This document shows positions 1-8,900 of a DNA stretch of 64,000 nt, one piece after another. The stretch is taken from contig JAMPHP010000001.1 in the NCBI GenBank assembly GCA_023663365.1, positions 591,183-655,182 of the forward strand, given 5' to 3'. Under the pieces are notes generated by a model, which was not told the DNA's origin, ran no database searches, and worked only from the letters and a program-made list of their open reading frames with translations. Every line of letters starts with the position of its first letter. Position 1 is the first letter of the stretch. The translations under genes were made by a program, and so were the position numbers. This stretch comes from Muribaculaceae bacterium. GTDB taxonomy: Bacteria > Bacteroidota > Bacteroidia > Bacteroidales > Muribaculaceae.

Positions 1-996
1 GTTTCTGACAATGGGGAGAAGTGGACGGAAGCGCGAGAGATGCTGAAACTTGAAGATGTAAGTCAACTCGATGACCAAACGTTTATCCTTTGGCGAGAGA
101 TTACTGGCATAGCTCCCATGAAAGAGTTGAAAAAGCGGGCCGTACACAGCAAGCAAATGCAGGTGGAATATCTGAAAGGCCTTATTTTCAATGAATTTAA
201 GAGAGTTCATCGGGTCTCGGTCAAAAGGAAATTGGCACGAGAGTTGAAAACGCTCAACGATGATCTGATCAACGACATCATTCCGTTGAAGATTGATGCT
301 GATATGTCTGTGTCGACACTACATGCCATTGAAACAATCTTCGACCTACGCTTACAGCTGGCACAAGTGGGTTGGGATGAGAATGTGCCGACATACAATT
401 GCCTATGCAACAACCGTTTTGAGCAGTTGGCTAAGGCCTTGAAGAAGAAATACAAGACCACAGCGGCCCTCAACGAGAAGATAGAAATCCTTGAGCGCTT
501 GGTGACAATCGGTATGAACATTGATAGCGATGATTTTAGCTATGCTCTTGACGAAGCCGATAATTTGAAAGAACTACCCGGCCTGACCTATGCACAACAA
601 TTGCGTCTGTCTTGGATTCCTGACATAGACTCTGAAAACGCATCGCAAATAGTGGCAAAACTCCTGCCGCAAACCAACACCCCTTTCGAGATCGGAACCC
701 TTGCCCTCATCTCTGACTTCATTACCGCCGAAGAGCGCAAAGCAGTTCTCAACCGCTACTTCGACCTGTTCGATGCAGCTCTCTCCTCAGGGAATATCGC
801 CGAACTTGGTAAGCTCCTCACCCTCGCGGCCTATTGGAACAGCGACCCGACAGTCCGCCCCCGTCTCACCGAAGCCGCCTCCAAAGCGCAGGCCGTGGAC
901 GGCCTCTCCCTCCCCGAGCGCCGCATCAATCTCCTCGCCGCCGAGATATATCAGCGAATCGACGCAAATATCAGCAAATGCGAAGACATTGCATAG
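1..996 (+). CDS. Hypothetical helical protein, 5' end cut by window edge
   Basis: The reading frame is open from base 1 with no stop before the ATG at 40, so the gene most likely begins outside the window. The visible product (at least 331 residues) has no signal peptide or membrane segment. It looks almost entirely alpha-helical, rich in charged residues with Leu/Ala periodicity, and contains a basic stretch near residues 40-75. I do not recognise a family; a TPR-like or ARM-like helical repeat fold is possible but unproven. About 80 bases separate it from the flippase gene, and all following genes to 13996 share its strand, so it may be the preceding gene of the glycan locus. Confidence 0.6.
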   Translation, partial: VSDNGEKWTEAREMLKLEDVSQLDDQTFILWREITGIAPMKELKKRAVHSKQMQVEYLKGLIFNEFKRVHRVSVKRKLARELKTLNDDLINDIIPLKIDADMSVSTLHAIETIFDLRLQLAQVGWDENVPTYNCLCNNRFEQLAKALKKKYKTTAALNEKIEILERLVTIGMNIDSDDFSYALDEADNLKELPGLTYAQQLRLSWIPDIDSENASQIVAKLLPQTNTPFEIGTLALISDFITAEERKAVLNRYFDLFDAALSSGNIAELGKLLTLAAYWNSDPTVRPRLTEAASKAQAVDGLSLPERRINLLAAEIYQRIDANISKCEDIA

Positions 997-1075
997 CTTT
1001 GATTTAGAACTGCATTGCCACAAGTCTACTTGCCAGCACCATACCCTAAACCTTCCAGATATCGTTCTATAACCT

Positions 1076-2596
1076 ATGAACCAAGTTAAAGCCGGAGCAG
1101 CTCTTAACTATATAATTATAGCACTCAACACAATCACCGGGCTGCTCTACACTCCGTTCATGCTCAAGTGTCTTGGGCAGAACGAGTATGGGCTTTACTC
1201 ACTCGTTGCATCGGTGATTGCATACCTCACACTGCTCGACTTCGGGTTCGGGTCGGCCATCGTGCGGTATACTGCAAAGATACGCGCTACAGGCACCGCA
1301 CGCGATGAATGGCAGCTCTACGGTATGTTTCTCACTGCCTATTCTGTGCTCGGCCTACTGGTCACTGCTGCCGGTTTCATTCTCTTTGCCAATACAGACA
1401 GCATGTTTGACCGAACGATGACTGCCGATGAGCTGCATCAAGCCCGTGTAATGATGGCACTCATGGTTGCTAACCTCGCGGTCACATTTCCATTCAGTGT
1501 ATTTGGTTCTATAATAACTGCTTATGAAAGGTTCGTCTTTCAGCGAGTACTGAGTATTTCTCGCATACTGCTCTCCACCGCAGTTCTGATAGCAGTTCTG
1601 ATGATGGGCTATAAAGCAATTGCAATGGTTGTAGTTCAGACAGCATTCAGCTTCGGAACATTGCTCGCCAACTACTTATACTGCCGCTACAGGCTCCGGA
1701 TCAAGATTCTCTTCAACAGCTTCAACTGGCCCTTGATGAAAGAAGTATTGATATTCAGTTGGTGGAATTTCCTCAGCGCAATAGTCGACCGCGTCTATTG
1801 GGGTACAGGCCAATTCATACTCGGGATTTACTGCGGAACCGCGTCCGTTGCCATATTCTCCCTTGGCATTACTCTCATGAACCTCTACATGTCCATGTCA
1901 ACTTCGCTCACTTCTGTGCTACTGCCTCGCATCACGGTGATGACCACAGAGCCGGGACACGACCGCGAAATCTCCGACCTTTTCATCCGCACAGGCCGTC
2001 TGCAGTTCTGCGTTCTTGCTCTCATCCTCTCTGGTTTCACGGTTTTCGGTCGCCAATTCATTGCCATTTGGGCAGGAAATGACTATGCCGCAACCTACAC
2101 AATCTCTCTGATATTCTTTAGTGCACTCATCTGCCCGCTCATCCAAAACGTTGGCATCACAATTCTCCTTGCTCGCGGCCAGCAGAAATTTCGCTCGCTC
2201 ACCTACCTTGCCATCGCGGCAGTAAGTCTTGTCTTTCAGATTCTCGTCACTCCACGCTATGGTGCAATTGGTTGTGCCGCAGTCATTGGCCTCACACTAT
2301 TTCTCGGGCAATGGCTGGTAATGAACATATACTATGCCACTCGCCAGCACCTCGATGTCGTACGATTTTGGCTTGAAATAGGACGTATGTCAATAGTGCC
2401 TGTAGCACTGTCAATTGTCGGTTACTACATCGTCAACCACTTCAATATCTCTTCTTGGTGGAGCATCGGCGCTGCCATTCTAGTATTCACGACAGCATAC
2501 CTCCCGCTCTTCTACCTTTTCAGCATGAACAAATACGAGCGCGACACCATCATTGTACCATGCAAGGCTTTGGTCGATAGAATTATTAAGAAATAG
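1076..2596 (+). CDS. Wzx-like polysaccharide flippase (MOP superfamily)
   Basis: This is a 506-residue protein of about 12-14 hydrophobic segments. Its N-terminus (KAGAALNYIIIALN, then LKCLGQNEYGLYSL and LLDFGFGSAIVRY) is typical of polysaccharide/O-antigen exporters in the Polysacc_synt group. Such proteins flip undecaprenyl-diphosphate-linked oligosaccharide across the inner membrane. Its position at the head of a run of glycosyltransferases and a Wzy-like protein supports that role. The TAG stop shares its G with the GTG start of the next gene, implying translational coupling. The substrate cannot be told from sequence. Confidence 0.88.
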   Translation: MNQVKAGAALNYIIIALNTITGLLYTPFMLKCLGQNEYGLYSLVASVIAYLTLLDFGFGSAIVRYTAKIRATGTARDEWQLYGMFLTAYSVLGLLVTAAGFILFANTDSMFDRTMTADELHQARVMMALMVANLAVTFPFSVFGSIITAYERFVFQRVLSISRILLSTAVLIAVLMMGYKAIAMVVVQTAFSFGTLLANYLYCRYRLRIKILFNSFNWPLMKEVLIFSWWNFLSAIVDRVYWGTGQFILGIYCGTASVAIFSLGITLMNLYMSMSTSLTSVLLPRITVMTTEPGHDREISDLFIRTGRLQFCVLALILSGFTVFGRQFIAIWAGNDYAATYTISLIFFSALICPLIQNVGITILLARGQQKFRSLTYLAIAAVSLVFQILVTPRYGAIGCAAVIGLTLFLGQWLVMNIYYATRQHLDVVRFWLEIGRMSIVPVALSIVGYYIVNHFNISSWWSIGAAILVFTTAYLPLFYLFSMNKYERDTIIVPCKALVDRIIKK

Positions 2597-3546
2597 TGAA
2601 AATATTAGCATCACACAATCCCGACAGCAACATTCGCCACTGCAGCTCGGCAGGCGGAGTATTTAGCATCCTTGCCGACCACGTGATTGCCGAAGGTGGT
2701 GCAATCTATGGAGCAGCCTTCGACAGCCAATGGCATATAGCACACTACCGCGCAACAAATGGTGCTGAGCTACTCAAGCTCCGTGGCAGCAAATACGCCT
2801 ACAGCCTCATCGGCACAGCCATTGCCGATGCCATGGCCGACCTCGAAGCCGGCCGGCGAGTCCTCTTCAGCGGCACGCCTTGCCAGGTGGCAGCCATGAG
2901 GAAGCGGGCCGGCGAGCACCCCGGCCTACTGCTGGTCGAAGTAGTGTGCCATGGTGCGCCCGAGCAGAAGTACTGGCAGCAGTACCTTGCCGAAATATGC
3001 GCTGCCCGCAATAGGAAAATATCCGACATTGCCGGCATAAACTTTCGCGACAAGCGCACCGGATGGAAAAACTACAGCTTCACAATCAGTTTCGCCGACG
3101 GTACTGAATTCACAGAGCCGCACGACCGCAACCTCTATATGCGTGCATTTTTGAGCGACCTCACCCTTCGCGAAGCCTGCTTCCGCTGCCCTTTCAAATA
3201 TCCCGACGGAACATGCGCCGACATCACCCTCGGCGACCTTTGGGGCATATCGAGTCTCGCTCCAAATATCGACAACGACCTTGGCACCACACTCGTCATA
3301 GCACGCACACCTGTCGGAGAAGCGGCCATCAGCACCATCTCCTGTGATGCTAATCTCACCCTCGAGGATGTCGCCCGACACAATCCTGCCATCGTGAGCG
3401 CGGCTTCGAAGATGATTCGGTACAATGAGTTTCGTGCATCGAAGATGTCGCTATTTGATCGAATGGATCTGTTTTCATATCGCAAACCATCAATGCTTCG
3501 CCGGATTTGTCATAAGTTAAAAAAGACGCTCTTCAATTTAGAATAA
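2596..3546 (+). CDS. Coenzyme F420 hydrogenase/dehydrogenase beta subunit family protein, short form
   Basis: This 316-residue protein starts at a GTG that overlaps the flippase stop by one base. It matches the FrhB/FdhB-type domain found in many Bacteroides polysaccharide clusters: CSSAGGVFSILADH near the N-terminus, FSGTPCQVAAMR around residue 95, EVVCHGAP, and a late Cys motif (CFRCPFK then CADITLGDLWG). Homologues usually begin with a ferredoxin domain holding two CxxCxxC clusters; that domain is absent and the protein begins directly at the conserved SS(A/G)GGVF region. It is a likely flavin/Fe-S protein of uncertain reaction, commonly found next to polysaccharide pyruvyl transferase genes, as here. 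Confidence 0.82.
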   Translation: MKILASHNPDSNIRHCSSAGGVFSILADHVIAEGGAIYGAAFDSQWHIAHYRATNGAELLKLRGSKYAYSLIGTAIADAMADLEAGRRVLFSGTPCQVAAMRKRAGEHPGLLLVEVVCHGAPEQKYWQQYLAEICAARNRKISDIAGINFRDKRTGWKNYSFTISFADGTEFTEPHDRNLYMRAFLSDLTLREACFRCPFKYPDGTCADITLGDLWGISSLAPNIDNDLGTTLVIARTPVGEAAISTISCDANLTLEDVARHNPAIVSAASKMIRYNEFRASKMSLFDRMDLFSYRKPSMLRRICHKLKKTLFNLE

Positions 3547-3558
3547 TATTTCTAAACA

Positions 3559-4710
3559 ATGATAGCCCTCGTATTTTTACTTGCTTGCATTCTTGCTATC
3601 TTTTGCATGACATACAAGCGACCAATAAACACAATACTGCTGGTAGCCTTAGCTCTAAGATTACTTATATTAGCAGCTGATCTAAATCATTGGTTTCCTA
3701 TATTTGGATCCGGCACAGATACTGAGGCCTTCAATCACTACGCAACTATAATTGCCATAACCGGACGAGGTTTTGAGTTAACTCATTATACACCGTTTGT
3801 AGCTTATGTTTATTCACTGACAGACTGTTCTAGATTATTTGCTCAGTTTGTCAATGTGTACTTCGGCATGGGTGTACTATTTTGTGCAATCAGAACAATG
3901 AGTTTACTAAATATATCCACCAAACGACAAATTAAAGTAATGTGGATACTAGCTCTATTACCTAATTTAATAATTTTTTCAGGCATCTTATTAAGAGAAG
4001 CATGGGTTGAATTCTTTGTTGCATTATCGCTGTTGCAATTCACCAAATGGTATCTTACTGGAAGTATTCTACGAATGTTTACAACAATTGCTAGCGTATG
4101 CTTGGGTATTTATATGCACGATGGTGTGATTGCAATCTTAATAGGATATTTCATTGCCTTTACTATATATAGCCCTCAAAAACATGAGATAAGAATTTCT
4201 GCATGGGCCATTTGCATGTCAGTTATACTTCTCGCAATCTTTATCACGTTCTCGAAAAATTTTTCAGGTGAAAAAGGTATGGAATTGGCAAATAATGATT
4301 CTGCTAGTCTTATTCTAAAATACAGTAATACAACCGCTGACGGGAATTCCGCTTACCTAACTTGGCTACCTAAGACTAGTAATCCGCTGGTCGGTCTGAT
4401 ATTCGCTCCATTGAAAATGCTTTTCTTCATGTTTTCCCCACTGCCCACGGAATGGCATAGAACAACTGACATTATAGCTTTCTTAATCGACTCTTTAGCA
4501 TATATTACAATGTGGTATATAATATTCAAGAATAACGCTGTGAGGGGGCTTGAATGTTATAAACGCTGCTTGATGATAGCTCTCTTGGCGGCTACATTCA
4601 TGTTCTCATACGGAACATTCAATGCAGGTACAGCCATGAGACATCGAGCAAAATTTTGCGAACCCATTGCAATAGTTTTTGCAGTCTGTGCGTCTCGAAA
4701 AAACAACTAA
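3559..4710 (+). CDS. Polytopic membrane protein, Wzy/EpsG-like polymerase candidate
   Basis: This 383-residue protein has about ten hydrophobic segments and starts 12 bases after the FrhB-like gene. A charged periplasmic-type loop (FGSGTDTEAFNHYA, residues about 50-65) and a late AMRHRAKF motif next to the last membrane helix resemble O-antigen polymerases and EpsG-type proteins. These polymerise repeat units after flipping. Wzy proteins have little conserved sequence, so the call rests on topology and on its place in a locus with a flippase and no other polymerase. The gene is strongly AT-rich (22 G+C of 60 bases at 4021-4080), unlike the flanks. Confidence 0.6.
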   Translation: MIALVFLLACILAIFCMTYKRPINTILLVALALRLLILAADLNHWFPIFGSGTDTEAFNHYATIIAITGRGFELTHYTPFVAYVYSLTDCSRLFAQFVNVYFGMGVLFCAIRTMSLLNISTKRQIKVMWILALLPNLIIFSGILLREAWVEFFVALSLLQFTKWYLTGSILRMFTTIASVCLGIYMHDGVIAILIGYFIAFTIYSPQKHEIRISAWAICMSVILLAIFITFSKNFSGEKGMELANNDSASLILKYSNTTADGNSAYLTWLPKTSNPLVGLIFAPLKMLFFMFSPLPTEWHRTTDIIAFLIDSLAYITMWYIIFKNNAVRGLECYKRCLMIALLAATFMFSYGTFNAGTAMRHRAKFCEPIAIVFAVCASRKNN

Positions 4711-4717
4711 TCTCAAT

Positions 4718-5791
4718 ATGAAAATCGGAATTATAACACAGCCACTGTATGATAACTACGGGGGGCTATTGCAAAACTGGGCTTTGCAGCAAACGCTGAT
4801 AACGCTTGGTCATGAACCTATTACATTTGATCTACTTATCAAAAAATTTCCTCGCAAATTAAAGTTTTCTGTCGCCATAAAGAATTGCATAAAAAAACTA
4901 ATGTGGTTCAGACGTTATCAACTTGGTAACTTATCTCCGATGAATAGAACCAGATTTTCGCGCTCATTCATAGAAGACAATATAATCCGCACAAAACGTA
5001 TAGATTCATACTCGTCTGATTTAATCTCAGAATATGAAGTATCAGCTATAATTGTTGGTAGTGACCAGGTATGGCGTCCACGATACAATTATTTTCTTGA
5101 TGATATGTTCTTGAGATTTTGCAAGAATTCTCCGATTCGCAAAATTGCATATAGTGCATCGTTTGGTGTGGATAATTGGGAGTACACACAAGAACAGACA
5201 AAATCGGCCAAAAAGTTAATCCGCCATTTTAATAAAGTATCTGTCCGAGAAGATAGTGCAATCAATCTAATTCGTCATAATTTGGAATTTGAGGCCGTTC
5301 AGACACTGGATCCAACTCTTCTTCTTGATAAAACTAATTATTTAGACTTAATAAAAGAGAAGAATATCTCAAAAAACAAATATATTGCAGCATATATTCT
5401 AAACCCTACTTCTGAGATAAACGAAACATTACGAAGCTTTGCCGAAATCACCAATCTTGAATTAATGGGATTTTCGGCAGACAGCCGAATGGCAATTTCC
5501 GTGGGAGAATGGCTATCTGCAATAAGTCACTCAGATTTTGTAATAACCGATTCATTTCACGGAATGGCATTCAGTATAATCTTCCATAAAGATTTCTACG
5601 TGATTTGTAATGAAGAGAGAGGCTGTTCCCGATTCATTTCGCTGTTGTCTCAGCTGAACCTCTGCAATCGAATCATCTCAGATGCCAAATGTCTTACTGA
5701 AAATACTAAGATAGACTGGACAGCAGTCGATGAAAAAATTAACATTTTACGTAACAATTCAATAGAATATATACAAGATGCATTAAAATGA
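4718..5791 (+). CDS. Polysaccharide pyruvyl transferase family protein
   Basis: This protein (357 residues from the ATG at 4718) opens with MKIGIITQPLYDNYGGLLQN, the classic start of the PS_pyruv_trans family (CsaB/WcaK-like). Further signatures are IVGSDQVWRP near residue 120, YSASFG, and ITDSFHGMAFSII near residue 290. Such enzymes add pyruvate ketals to sugars or act as related transferases. The ATG at 4718, 7 bases after the previous stop, is preferred over an upstream in-frame ATG at 4679 because the family starts exactly at MKIGI. It is AT-rich like its neighbours, and it pairs with the FrhB-like gene as in many Bacteroidales capsule clusters. Confidence 0.87.
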   Translation: MKIGIITQPLYDNYGGLLQNWALQQTLITLGHEPITFDLLIKKFPRKLKFSVAIKNCIKKLMWFRRYQLGNLSPMNRTRFSRSFIEDNIIRTKRIDSYSSDLISEYEVSAIIVGSDQVWRPRYNYFLDDMFLRFCKNSPIRKIAYSASFGVDNWEYTQEQTKSAKKLIRHFNKVSVREDSAINLIRHNLEFEAVQTLDPTLLLDKTNYLDLIKEKNISKNKYIAAYILNPTSEINETLRSFAEITNLELMGFSADSRMAISVGEWLSAISHSDFVITDSFHGMAFSIIFHKDFYVICNEERGCSRFISLLSQLNLCNRIISDAKCLTENTKIDWTAVDEKINILRNNSIEYIQDALK

Positions 5792-6711
5792 ATGTACAAC
5801 CAGCCATAAGCGTTATAGTTCCAATATATAACAAAGCAACTACATTAGATCGGTGTTTTAATAGTATTATTGCACAGACCTTTCATGACTTTGAAGTAAT
5901 TCTTGTCAATGATGGTTCTACTGATGAGTCTGTAACTATTTGTAAACATTATTGCGTTAATGACAATCGTTTTAAATTAATAGAGAAAGAAAATGGAGGG
6001 GTATCATCAGCTCGTCAAAAGGGATTGGATTATAGTACGGGCAAATATATCATACACATTGATCCAGATGATACAGTAGAACCATCTTTCCTTGAAACAC
6101 TATTTTTAGAGATATCAGCACGAGACGTTGATATGGTGATATGTGATTTCTCTGAAATTAAAGACAATATCTCATACACACTCTCTCAAAAACTTGATTC
6201 ATCTAATCCATATCTTATCATACCGCAGCTATTCCGCAATCTGCATGGTTCTTGCTGGAATAAATTAATAAAAAGTAACATAATTAAGAATAACGTCCGT
6301 TTTCCTCTCGGAATTGATTTTTGCGAAGATCTCATTTTTATTGTTCAAGCTCTTTTGCGTTGTAAAAAAGTTGCACATGTTGAAGCTCCTTTATACAATT
6401 ATTACGTTAGTTCAGGATCTATAACCAATTCCACAAATGAGAAACATATTCTCCAGCTATACGACGCATATAAACTTCTGTCGGAAATATGCCAAAGTGC
6501 AAATCTTGCATTAGAACAAGAAATTAACTCAGCGTTTTGCGGACATATTCTTCCTCGAATTTTCAGACGTAAGGAAAACGCCAAGTACGACGCTATTATT
6601 GCAGATTTAACGAAAAATATATGGCGGCTGCCCAATCTATCCTTGAAAACAAAGATATACTATTATCTAGCAAGCAAAAAGATTGGAAAGCCACTCAGGC
6701 GAATCATATAA
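5788..6711 (+). CDS. Family 2 glycosyltransferase
   Basis: This 307-residue protein has a GT-A fold. The N-terminal ISVIVPIYNKATTLDRCFNS, VNDGSTDES (nucleotide-sugar binding) and the DxD-type IHIDPDDTVEPS around residue 90 are characteristic of GT2 inverting transferases. SCWNKLIK and GIDFCEDLIF follow at about 150-180, as in capsule GT2 enzymes. There is no membrane segment, so it should act at the inner face of the membrane on the lipid-linked oligosaccharide. It overlaps the preceding gene by four bases (ATGA). Donor and acceptor cannot be inferred. Confidence 0.88.
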   Translation: MNVQPAISVIVPIYNKATTLDRCFNSIIAQTFHDFEVILVNDGSTDESVTICKHYCVNDNRFKLIEKENGGVSSARQKGLDYSTGKYIIHIDPDDTVEPSFLETLFLEISARDVDMVICDFSEIKDNISYTLSQKLDSSNPYLIIPQLFRNLHGSCWNKLIKSNIIKNNVRFPLGIDFCEDLIFIVQALLRCKKVAHVEAPLYNYYVSSGSITNSTNEKHILQLYDAYKLLSEICQSANLALEQEINSAFCGHILPRIFRRKENAKYDAIIADLTKNIWRLPNLSLKTKIYYYLASKKIGKPLRRII

Positions 6712-6722
6712 CTCATATCTAT

Positions 6723-7820
6723 ATGATAAACATTTTGATTATCACCGGATGGCTCGACGTGTCAGGAACAGAAACGTTTATTATGAACGTTTTACGAGCT
6801 ATTGACAGAACTCGCTTTCACATTGATTTTTTACTATTCAATCGAAAAGACACACGATATAGTCAGGAAGCCGAGGCGTTAGGATGTCACTTATTCTATC
6901 TTCCACCTAGAAACAAAGGGTTCTTTCAATACATTAAATCACTTGATACATTCTTCCATGAAAAAGCAAAAGAATATAGCGTCGTTCACTATTGCGGAGG
7001 AAGTTTAACTTCGGTTGCACCCTTATACTTCGCAAAAAAATATGGGATAAGGACTCGAATCGCTCACGCACATAGCACTTCTACAGACGGAATGCATAAT
7101 CATATATTACATCGCTTTAACAAACTATGGGCGCAGAGTCTCATAACCGAATGTTGGGGATGCTCTTCTGAAGCATGCAGATTCTTCTTCGGTAATCGAG
7201 GAAGTATCGTACTCAAAAATGGAGTGGATCTTAATAGATTCAGTTTTAATCTGTCATCCCGCCAGCAAATTCGTGAAGGATTTAGTATTCCACTAGATGC
7301 TAAAGTCTTAGGCCACATTGGAAGATTCGTGCCCCTGAAGAATCAAGCCTTTGTTGTGGACATCTTTAATGAGTTCAAAAAAATGAATTCCACAGCAAGA
7401 TTACTACTGATAGGTATAGGGCCAGAATTTGACAACGTATATGGGAAAGTAAAGCAATTAGGACTTGAAAACTCTGTAATTTTTACCAAAGAGAGAGCCG
7501 ACATTCCCGAGCTATTATCTGGTATAGACTGCCTATTAATGCCATCTTTGTATGAAGGGTTGCCATTTGTTCTTGTCGAAGCACAAGCTGCGGATACGCC
7601 TTGTTTAGTTTCTGACACCATAAGCCCGGAGTGTAAGATTTCTGATGGCGTGGGATTCATGAGCTTATTATCACCTCCTGACGAATGGGCTAAAGCTGCC
7701 GACAATCTCATTACTATACCACGTGCCACATCTTTCCACAAAGATGTAGCAAAACAGAGGTACGACATCAATCAAACAGTTCAATATATAGAGAATATCT
7801 ACAACAGCCAATCTAAATGA
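6723..7820 (+). CDS. Family 4 glycosyltransferase
   Basis: This 365-residue GT-B protein has an N-terminal Rossmann domain opening INILIITGWLDVSGTETFIM and a C-terminal domain with LGHIGRFVPLKNQ (about residue 200) and the EGLPFVLVEAQA retaining-GT4 E-x7-E motif near residue 285. The ATG at 6723 is chosen because the Rossmann strand begins there; the longer frame starting at 6621 runs through the preceding GT2 gene. It is the last gene of the AT-rich block: the next gene, overlapping it by four bases, is GC-rich again. Confidence 0.88.
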   Translation: MINILIITGWLDVSGTETFIMNVLRAIDRTRFHIDFLLFNRKDTRYSQEAEALGCHLFYLPPRNKGFFQYIKSLDTFFHEKAKEYSVVHYCGGSLTSVAPLYFAKKYGIRTRIAHAHSTSTDGMHNHILHRFNKLWAQSLITECWGCSSEACRFFFGNRGSIVLKNGVDLNRFSFNLSSRQQIREGFSIPLDAKVLGHIGRFVPLKNQAFVVDIFNEFKKMNSTARLLLIGIGPEFDNVYGKVKQLGLENSVIFTKERADIPELLSGIDCLLMPSLYEGLPFVLVEAQAADTPCLVSDTISPECKISDGVGFMSLLSPPDEWAKAADNLITIPRATSFHKDVAKQRYDINQTVQYIENIYNSQSK

Positions 7821-8887
7821 AAATCCTCCACGTCATTACCTCGCTTCGCACAGGAGGTGCGGAGAAACTGATGGTAGACCTTCTGCCGCGCCTTAAGGCT
7901 GCCGGGCACGATGTAGATTTACTCCTCTTCGACGGCTCCGACACCCCATTCCGCCGCGATGCAATGGCGGCAGGCATCAAGGTCTACGACCTCGGTGTGG
8001 AAGGCTCGGTCTACTCACCACTGCGCTTGCTCAAGCTCGTCCCCTTCATGAAAAAGTACGATGTGGTGCATACCCACAACACCGCCCCTCAGCTCTTCGC
8101 TGCCATTGGCAGCGTGTTATGCTCGGTGGTGCTCTGCACCACCGAGCATAACACTTCCAACCGCCGTCGCGGTTGGAAGTGGTATGCCTCCGTCGACCGA
8201 TGGATGTACAACCGCTACCGCAAGGTAATCTGCATATCGAAGAAAGCCGAGGACAATCTGCGCGAATACATCGGCCACTGCCGTGCCGAGATCCTCACCA
8301 TCAACAACGGCGTGGACGTAGCCCGATATGCCGGAGCATCAGCTTCTGCCGACCTTGAAAAAGCAGCACCCGGAAGTCGCAAAATCATAATGGTGGCAGG
8401 CTTCCGATGGGAGAAAGATCAGGATACACTCATCCGCTCTCTTGGACATCTACCGCCCGAGTTCCATCTCTTCCTTGTAGGCGACGGTGTCCGCCGGCCC
8501 GAGCTTGAGGGCCTTATCGAGGCTGAGGGATTGAGCAACCGGGTGCATCTGCTTGGCCTAAGAACCGACGTACCCAACCTCCTCCATGCCGCCGACTACA
8601 TTGTGATGTCATCGCACTTCGAGGGGCTTTCACTCTCCTCTGTTGAGGGGATGAGCACCGGCAGGCCTTTTCTTGCCTCGGATGTCGATGGTCTGCGCGA
8701 GGTAGTCCGTGGAGCCGGCGTGCTCTTTCCTCACGGCGATGCCGAGGCTCTTGCCCACGAAATAGCCGCTCTTGACAACGCCCCGGACAAATATCGTCAA
8801 GTGGCCGATGCATGTCTCGAGCGCGCAAAGCAGTTCGACATAGCCACGATGGTCGAAGCCTATTCGGATTTGTATAAGACTATTTAG
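7817..8887 (+). CDS. Family 4 glycosyltransferase
   Basis: This 356-residue GT-B enzyme shows MKILHVITSLRTGGAEKLMV at the N-terminus (glycine-rich donor/acceptor loop), TEHNTSNRRRGWKWYASVD near residue 112, VAGFRWEKDQDTLI near 193 and EGLSLSSVEGMSTGRP (E-x7-E) near 273. This is typical of capsule or lipopolysaccharide GT4 transferases of Bacteroidales. It overlaps the previous gene by an ATGA and is GC-rich, marking the right edge of the AT-rich cassette. The coding sequence holds two perfect abutting hairpins at 8114-8179, entered separately. Confidence 0.88.
   Translation: MKILHVITSLRTGGAEKLMVDLLPRLKAAGHDVDLLLFDGSDTPFRRDAMAAGIKVYDLGVEGSVYSPLRLLKLVPFMKKYDVVHTHNTAPQLFAAIGSVLCSVVLCTTEHNTSNRRRGWKWYASVDRWMYNRYRKVICISKKAEDNLREYIGHCRAEILTINNGVDVARYAGASASADLEKAAPGSRKIIMVAGFRWEKDQDTLIRSLGHLPPEFHLFLVGDGVRRPELEGLIEAEGLSNRVHLLGLRTDVPNLLHAADYIVMSSHFEGLSLSSVEGMSTGRPFLASDVDGLREVVRGAGVLFPHGDAEALAHEIAALDNAPDKYRQVADACLERAKQFDIATMVEAYSDLYKTI
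8114..8179. repeat. Two abutting perfect inverted repeats inside a glycosyltransferase gene
   Basis: Bases 8114-8132 and 8136-8154 are perfect reverse complements (19-bp arms, three-base loop TCT). A second perfect inverted repeat follows immediately: 8154-8164 and 8169-8179 (11-bp arms, four-base loop). Both lie fully inside the coding frame, which stays open and encodes the conserved TEHNTSNRRRG stretch on the right side. The left arm of the first repeat encodes the less conserved LCSVV part, so it could have been copied from the right arm by a template-switch (quasipalindrome) mutation. Confidence 0.9.
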
Positions 8888-8900
8888 CTCCCTCCAATCC

